Origin: Armadillidium nasatum
Lineage: Eukaryota; Arthropoda; Malacostraca; Isopoda; Armadillidiidae
Direction: 5' to 3'
Length of the DNA stretch: 35,409 nucleotides
Assembly (NCBI GenBank): GCA_009176605.1
Contig: SEYY01004950.1
Coordinates: 1 to 35,409, forward strand
The notes beneath the pieces are model-generated. The model saw nothing but the letters and a program-made list of their open reading frames with translations, was not told where the DNA came from and ran no database searches. Both the position numbers and the translations under genes were made by a program. Positions within the stretch are counted from its first letter, which is position 1. The number at the start of each line of letters is the position of its first letter. Shown one piece after another: positions 29,401-35,409 of this stretch.

Positions 29401-29929
29401 AGAGCGAGAAAATAAATAAATAAATAAAAAAATTTAAATGAAAAAAAAATCTTTAATTATAATTTTTTTTAAGAAAAATTCAAATTAGATAAATAAATAA
29501 ATATATTATATGATGAGGTGGCTCACATTCAAATTATGTTGTTATTTAGTCACAATTTTTCTGATCCATTATCTATACAATTGTTGCTATAAATTTATTA
29601 CATTCTAATAGTCCTCACTTCATTAAAAAAAAAAAAAAAAAAAGGATAAGATGATAATAATAATCATACACAATGTTTTAATGAATTAACATTTGATGCT
29701 ATATTTTTATATCAATAAATAGTTAAATGGGATTAGTTATATAATTTTTATAGAAGAAACATTGCAAATTAAAATTTGCAATGTTTCTTATCAGGGGTCC
29801 AACCATAATGAGATGAACTCATCTCCAGAATTCTAAAATTAAATGTTTTATTTCATTGTTAATGTATTTTATAATATGAATACTATTTTAAATATTGTTT
29901 GGAAATTTCTTTAAATAGCAGTCATTAAT
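29400..29929. other. AT-rich interval with a 34-bp palindrome
   Basis: No gene. It holds a near-perfect inverted repeat at 29,755-29,788 and short A runs. The rest is unremarkable. Confidence 0.6.
29755..29788. repeat. 34-bp palindrome
   Basis: Arms agaaacattgcaaatt (29,755-29,770) and aatttgcaatgtttct (29,773-29,788) are exact inverted copies separated by two bases. Confidence 0.9.
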
Positions 29930-30247
29930 TCACTATATTTTAATGGGAATTTTAACTTACTTGCTCAGTCTGTCTCCTCCTCTTCTGAATCCTAGGAATT
30001 TGCAAAGCCAAATCTCTCTTTAATTGACATAAACTACTACAGGTATTAATGTTTAAATAAAAATCATATGTTAAACTGAAAAAAAAAAAAAATAAATAAA
30101 AGTATAGTAATAAAAAGCATCAACTTTGATTATAGGAAGTGAAACAGATTGAGGTCAATGAGATCTACAGGAAGAAATTTATCTACAATAAAAAATAAAA
30201 TTAAGAATAAAATATTTATTAAAATATGATTTAATGCATTATATAAA

Positions 30248-30475
30248 TTAACCCTTAAACAGAATAAGTCTTTCCATGCAATCGCATTTCCCCTGGCTGT
30301 TCCTAAACACTGTGCTTACTGATGTAGGTAATCTACCATTAAAATCTGGAATACTTTTTCCACTACTCTGGACTTGAACACCATCAGTGTATGAGATCAT
30401 GTTGAGTCTAATCTGATCCAGGAAGATTTTATCCATTACACTGATTAATACGAAGGCCTCCTCCTTTTTCACATT
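30248..30475 (-). other. Candidate exon MDKIFLDQIR (block Q copy 2)
   Basis: Minus strand reads VMDKIFLDQIRLNMISYTDG then VQVQSSGKSIPDFNGRLPTS, matching copy 1 with a few substitutions. After TSV a 2-base loss changes the frame. Same unknown product as the copy at 21,958-22,197. Confidence 0.35.
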
Positions 30476-30748
30476 AATATAAAAAATTAAAAATAATAGA
30501 ATGTAAGGAGCATTTCATTTTATAATCATCAATATCATTCTCATTGCATACCAAAATGTTTTATTCATCTATTTATGTGATAAAGTATACCGAAATTTAA
30601 TCTTCCCTATTTATCCCAACTTGGTGAAATAGGAATATCAATAAATAAATATTTCTGTATCTAATCATGAGAAATAATACAAGATGTTTAAAAAAAAAAA
30701 AAAAACAACAATATTTAAATAGTTAAAAAAAGGAAAAGAAAAATGAAG

Positions 30749-30881
<133 letters not shown>

Positions 30882-31295
30882 ACAAGATGTGTATTAATTA
30901 TTCCATTCTTCCAGAAGTATTTACTTTTTGAGAAATTTTTATATTTTTGTATTTGAACATTTCCCAAGTATCCACTTGGGCTATTCCAAACAAAACAAGT
31001 CATTTCTTTATTTATATATTATATTTATGCATTTAATTATTTTTGGTAACCAGTGAAATAACCTTCATTTTTGTTTATGAACCGACCGGGGCCCCAGCCA
31101 TTTTTACTGACCCTGGCCCCGGCTAAAAATCAGGGAAAACCGGGGTTGCCAGCCGGGGTTAAAATGGCAAATTATACAAATTTTTTTTTTTTTTTTTAAA
31201 TTTTCAGCCGATTCTGCTGAAACTTTCAGTGTATATAGATTTTTTACCGGTAAGAAAAGTCCATTTCTAGCGTTTTTCCAAGTCTATTACAGTTA

Positions 31296-31300
<5 letters not shown>

Positions 31301-31331
<31 letters not shown>
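31301..31331. repeat. poly(T) tract
   Basis: About 31 T within the non-coding part of hAT copy 5. Confidence 0.9.
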
Positions 31332-31332
<1 letters not shown>

Positions 31333-32041
31333 TAGAAATTTTACCCTTTTTCAATTGAATGGCGGTGCCAAACAACTTTTTAGAATGAGCTGAAAGTTGG
31401 ACTTTTTATTCAAAATTATATGGGCTACAAAAGCCTCTAATAGACTTTTGTTCCCAGAGTTATAGAAAAAATGTTATAAGCCAAAAACTGACCAACTATA
31501 GAAAAAAAATTAATCTTTTCAGACAAAATCTACAAATTCCTCTATGTACTTTATTCGATGAGATTCGTTGGTTTTGAGATATAGCCTTCAAAAAGGTCCA
31601 TTTTTGGCCAAATTTCAAAAATTCCCAAAGTTTGAGAGGCTATATCTCGCTTCAAACAAAGGGTATTTAAAAATGCACTAAATAAAAATTGTTGCCCTGT
31701 TCCTCTTCTAAACAATATTCACAAATAAAAAAAAATAGTAGGTAGCATTTTTTTTTTAAATAATTTTTTCCTCCAGAAGGGTACGATTTTTTTTCAAGTG
31801 CTTATAAATTTTTTCTAGACGTGATATCAAAAATCTATTCCCACCAATGCAAGAAATTGGGGCAAAGGTATTCAGTTAAATTTTCAGCTCATGTGGACCA
31901 GTGGTTTGACCCAGTTATTCATTTTTTTCAACTTTGGGTCCAAATAAGTTTCAAACCGTTATAGACTCAAAAAAAATGCTCGAAATCAACTCAGAACTTC
32001 GTGAAAAAATTCACATACTTTGAAAATTTCAGCTCAATCAG

Positions 32042-32317
32042 TCAAATAATAAAAAAAAATTTCAAACAAAATATAAGAAAATTAAGAATTTTTTTCTTTT
32101 CTGTTTCTTTTGACCGCTCCTTTTCTGCTAGTGAATGTTCATCTTTGTGTTTTGATTTTAGATACTCCAAAAAGATTTGGTTGAAATATTTTTTACTTGT
32201 AGCACCCGGAGGTTCTCTTCTAATTTTCTGACTGCAGATGTTACATTTAGCTATTTCGAGCCTATCCTGAAACATTGTAAAGTATTCAAATACTGCAGAA
32301 GCTGATCTTTTAGCCAT
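32042..32317 (-). pseudogene. hAT transposase BED-finger exon (copy 5)
   Basis: Minus strand: acceptor TTTATATTTTCAG, then TCAATATG and MAKRSASAVFEYFTMFQDRL, EIAKCNICSQKIRREPPGAT, EYLKSKHKDEHSLAEKERSK. CNIC followed by H-x-H-type residues in LKSKHKDEH forms the BED finger (the first His of the family HLKSKH is Tyr here, EYLKSKH). The start codon context and acceptor are kept, so this is the first coding exon of the transposase. No downstream exon remains in the element. Confidence 0.75.
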
Positions 32318-33738
32318 ATTGACTGAAAATATAAACAAAATAATAATTTTTAAATAATGCAGCTAAATGATACAAGTTTGATACATAGCAATAAAATAAC
32401 AATGATATGTATAAATACAGGTTAAATTGATAATTTTATATCTTACATTTTTTCAAACTTTACCTTTGGGTCTTACCTAGGTAAACGTGTTAAATCACTA
32501 TTTTGAATTAGAATAAATTTTTTTTTTTTTTTTTGTACTTTTTTTAAACTTTAAATATACAAAACTGTAATTTTCTGATTTTTTTTTATTGAGAAAATGC
32601 ATATAATCATTAATTTAAGTGAATGTTGCCTATTCTACTCCTTCCTTATAATTAAATAAACCTTATATCTAATTTTCTTAACCTAAAATTTCAGTGCTTT
32701 TGAAGTCTTTACAAATTTTAGGAAACCCCGGTCATAACCCCCGGCCCTGGCCAAATTCCAGCCCCGGTCGGTCCCTATTTTTGTTCTTTTTGTACTTATT
32801 AACTACTGCTAACCCTAACCAATTGGTTAGTGGGAAGCAGTTGAAGTGGAAACTCAGTTACCTTTCTTTCTTTTTTTCGTTTTCTTGACTGGTGGTGGTG
32901 TGCTTAACCAATTTGATTCTTTAACAGAACAATGTGGCCAAACTCACCCAAAAGATAAGCAACCATGAAAGTTCCCTTTCTTTTTCTTGTGAATTTTCAG
33001 ATGGATTGCATCTTTTAACTCTTAAACAATTTGGTAGCAGAACACAGTGCTGACATTTCTGCTGACCTTGTTGTATTCACTGAGGTAATTAACTTCATTT
33101 TTTTTTTCAAATCATATAAATCAACTGATTTATATGATTTTATTTTAATTAATTATGCTAACTAACCCTGGTTAAAAGTAGGACACTAAATATTAGTTAA
33201 TCAATTTTCAACATGAAAAAAAAAATATTTTATGGTAGATTGCCGAATGCTGACACATTTCAACTCTAAAGCTTTTCATTCCATCTGGTTCCTTTTTTAT
33301 TTATGTCTACAGTACTACATAATTCTATGGAAAAAATTAACAATAATAAACTTTTAGAGTATGTTTATATTTATAGATACTATACAGCTTATATTTTTTT
33401 ATAAATTAAATTTGTAATTTAAATTACTCATACAGCTTGCAAAAAATAAATAAAAAAAAAATAACTAATGAAATTTCAAGTTTTATTTTTATATAACTTA
33501 CCAGAAATTTACAATGAATATCTAAATATTATTCAAATTTCAAAGCTGAAACAGTGTTGCCAGTGTCAATAATTTATGAAAAATATCTTTACACGTTGAT
33601 TAAAAAATATTTAAATTTATATTTTTTTTTTTTTGCACATTCTTCTAAGATATGAACTAAAAATGTAAAAAAAAAAAAATTTTAAAAAATAAATAAAAAA
33701 AAACATGATTTTTAAAAGAAAAAGTTGATTTTAATAAA

Positions 33739-33746
33739 ATATATAT

Positions 33747-33812
<66 letters not shown>
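33739..33812. repeat. (AT)n microsatellite
   Basis: AT tract with a few TT interruptions, start of the first tandem unit. Confidence 0.9.
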
Positions 33813-33814
<2 letters not shown>

Positions 33815-34006
33815 ATAATTCTAAAAATAATTCAACTTTAAACCATGAATTAATATTTAAACCTGAAAGCAGGGTTAGGGATTTTTTTTTTTTTTTTTTA
33901 AATGAATCAATTTTTATATTTTATTGATTTTCTTTTTTTTTTTACATCTTTTTTATAAGTAAACTTAACTGTAAATTGCCTAAAAATTAAAATTTAATAA
34001 TAATAT

Positions 34007-34036
34007 TATGTATATATATAAAATTATATATATATA

Positions 34037-34100
<64 letters not shown>

Positions 34101-34117
34101 TATATATTATATATTAT
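34007..34117. repeat. (AT)n microsatellite
   Basis: Interrupted AT tract between the two tandem units. Confidence 0.9.
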
Positions 34118-34456
34118 GACAGCGCATAATTCAACTTTAAAAATATCATAATATATTAACCTTGAAAGCAGGGTTAGGGATTTTTTTTTTTTTTTTAAAT
34201 GAATCAAATTTTTATATTTTATTGATTTTCTTTTTTTTTTTGGCTACATCTTTTTTATAAGTAACTTAACTGTAAATTGCCTAATAATTAAATTTAATAA
34301 TAAATATTATGTCACTTAAGTAATTATTTAAAATATAATTTTAAGTAAAAATGTGACTGACTAGAATCAATTTACGTATTTAAATTTAAAGAAAACAAGT
34401 AAATTATATTATTACTTTTAAAAATATTTTATTTTTTTTTTAATTTATTATATAAA

Positions 34457-34458
<2 letters not shown>

Positions 34459-34507
<49 letters not shown>
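34459..34507. repeat. poly(A) tract
   Basis: About 49 A. Confidence 0.9.
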
Positions 34508-34510
<3 letters not shown>

Positions 34511-34734
34511 AAAATAATTTTATAAATTCGAACATAAGAAAGAGTCAGAGCTTTTAATAGAATATTAAATGTAAGTGAATTCGTCTGAAGTTGAGTTATT
34601 ATATATATATATTATATATATATATATATACAGTACTATAATTCTATGAAAGTAACTATATTTTTTTAATTAAATGAAATGAAATGAGAACACGCAACCC
34701 AAACCTTCATCTTTCCTTAATATTCTTGTGACCT

Positions 34735-35340
34735 TTCCTGGAAAGATCACATTTCTCTCTCTAAACAAGCTTCTAAGAGGTTGGGTGTTCTGAGGCACCT
34801 ACAGCATTTCTTCACTCCACCCCAGTTACTTGCTCTGTATAAAGGTATTGCTAGCCCCTGTAAGAGAACACTTCACACATCTGAGATGGTTCCACTCATA
34901 CAACTCTCTTTGAAAAGGGGGAGTCTCAGGCTTTTTGCCTTATCAACTCTCCTGCTCTCATTAATTCTTTCCAGTCTCTTTCTGCCCATCAAACTGTTGC
35001 ATCACTCTCTCTATTCTATCACAACGAACACTGCTCTTCTAAACTCTTATCACATACCTCCTCCAATGAGAAGGGCTCAAGCGGCTCATCTTTCTACACA
35101 GTCTCATCCTTTCTCTATCCAACTCTATGACCCCAGACTTAACCGCTATGCTCTATCTTACATGTACTCTACTGTAAAGTCTGGAACACATTTCCTTCAT
35201 CTATTTTCCTAACTTCCAATGACTTATACACCTTCAAACGCTGTGTAACAGGTAATGTCAGCCTTTAATTTAACCAGTTTCCAGACTTTTCCCCTAACTC
35301 TGGTGGAATTTTAGTAGGCCTCTGGTCTGCCCACAGAAAT
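34735..35340 (+). mobile_element. LINE (Jockey-like) 3'-end fragment
   Basis: Plus strand: DHISLSKQASKRLGVLRHLQ, HFFTPPQLLALYKG, a shift, then LINSPALINSFQSLSA in another frame, and [20 protein letters not shown] with SIQLYDPRLNRYALSYMYST. This is the C-terminal domain of the LINE seen at 7740 and 20,382. The shared 3' end wording gtaggcctctgg lies at about 35,315-35,330, followed by an A-rich tail rather than (AT)n. The long open frame 34,781-35,212 is a composite of family frames after indels, so it is not an intact protein. Confidence 0.75.
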
Positions 35341-35409
35341 TTAAAAAAAAATAAAAATTAGTTCTCAATTCTTATATTAAAAGATAATTATTAAACTAGT
35401 AAACTAGTT

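Larger units (their letters stand above)
31076..32777 (-). mobile_element. hAT element, 1,702 bp, with perfect 8-bp target duplication (copy 5)
   Basis: Left end tatgaaccgaccggggc (31,076), right end gccccggtcggtcccta (32,777), inverted apart from two terminal changes. It is flanked on both sides by tttttgtt (31,068-31,075 and 32,778-32,785), an exact 8-bp target-site duplication typical of hAT elements. Related block Q copy 1 lacks it. It has the BED exon (32,317-32,070, minus) and about 860 bases (31,180-32,060) of non-coding sequence not present in copy 4. The catalytic core is absent, so it is non-autonomous. Confidence 0.9.
33384..34734. other. AT-rich interval with a tandem duplication of about 300 bp
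   Basis: Two direct units, about 33,827-34,020 and 34,128-34,315, share 'gaaagcagggttagggattt', 'attttattgattttcttttt', 'acatcttttttataagtaa' and 'taactgtaaattgcctaa'. Each is preceded by (AT)n. No gene was found. A poly(A) run lies at 34,459-34,507 and a short AT tract at 34,600-34,631. Confidence 0.75.

Noticed and set aside
33870..33885. Telomere-like gggttaggg here and near 34,175
   Set aside because: Single units only, repeated because the 300-bp segment is duplicated; not an array.
34781..35212. 143-codon frame that looks secreted or membrane-like
   Set aside because: The family frame of the LINE C-terminal domain changes inside it; hydrophobic residues come from reading LINE sequence out of frame.

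Overview
The window looks like nuclear genomic DNA of an arthropod. It is AT-rich, has spliceable exons with good GT/AG borders, carries long (AT)n microsatellites every 2-5 kb, and is crowded with LINE, hAT, Copia-like, Gypsy-like and SINE debris. The LINE pieces resemble, from memory, elements common in crustaceans; I favour a crustacean but cannot exclude a chelicerate. No prokaryotic or organellar gene is present, and no rRNA or functional tRNA was seen.

Layout. 1-2.8 kb: two decayed copies of an R4/Dong-like LINE with a hAT right end between them. 3.1-3.9 kb: non-coding repeat. 4.0-5.2 kb (-): relic of a Copia-type gag/protease. 5.77-12.36 kb (-): the best host gene, a C2H2 zinc-finger gene with an acidic N-terminal exon (12,249-12,359), a second acidic exon (10,857-11,027) and a finger exon (5,769-6,715); its introns are packed with LINE pieces, (AT)n and a 1.0-kb hAT copy nested in a LINE. 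13-14.3 kb: RT fragment and a truncated hAT end. 14.35-18.08 kb: a MITE, then paralog A of an uncharacterised ~1,000-residue helical-repeat protein (-), then a solo MITE end and a tRNA-derived SINE. 20.2-21.2 kb: LINE 3' end and a probable LINE ORF1 piece. 21.66-24.32 kb: block Q1, ending at hAT copy 24,324. 25.6-28.6 kb (-): paralog B. 28.8-29.4 kb: Gypsy-like LTR/primer-binding site/gag start. 29.93-33.38 kb: block Q2, a direct duplicate of Q1 with a 1,702-bp hAT insertion that has a perfect 8-bp target duplication. 33.4-34.6 kb: AT-rich tandem duplication. 34.7-35.34 kb (+): LINE 3' end.

How it fits together. Two interleaved direct duplications (block P: 13,999-17,880 and 24,797-28,607; block Q: 21,655-24,323 and 29,930-33,383) shaped the right half, and their edges fall in or beside copies of one hAT family. 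(AT)n tracts sit at the ends of LINEs, hATs, the SINE and the introns beside both paralogs. Both paralogs and the zinc-finger exon are interrupted by small indels. In paralog B essentially every break is a single extra base, so consensus error in the assembly is a serious alternative to real decay.
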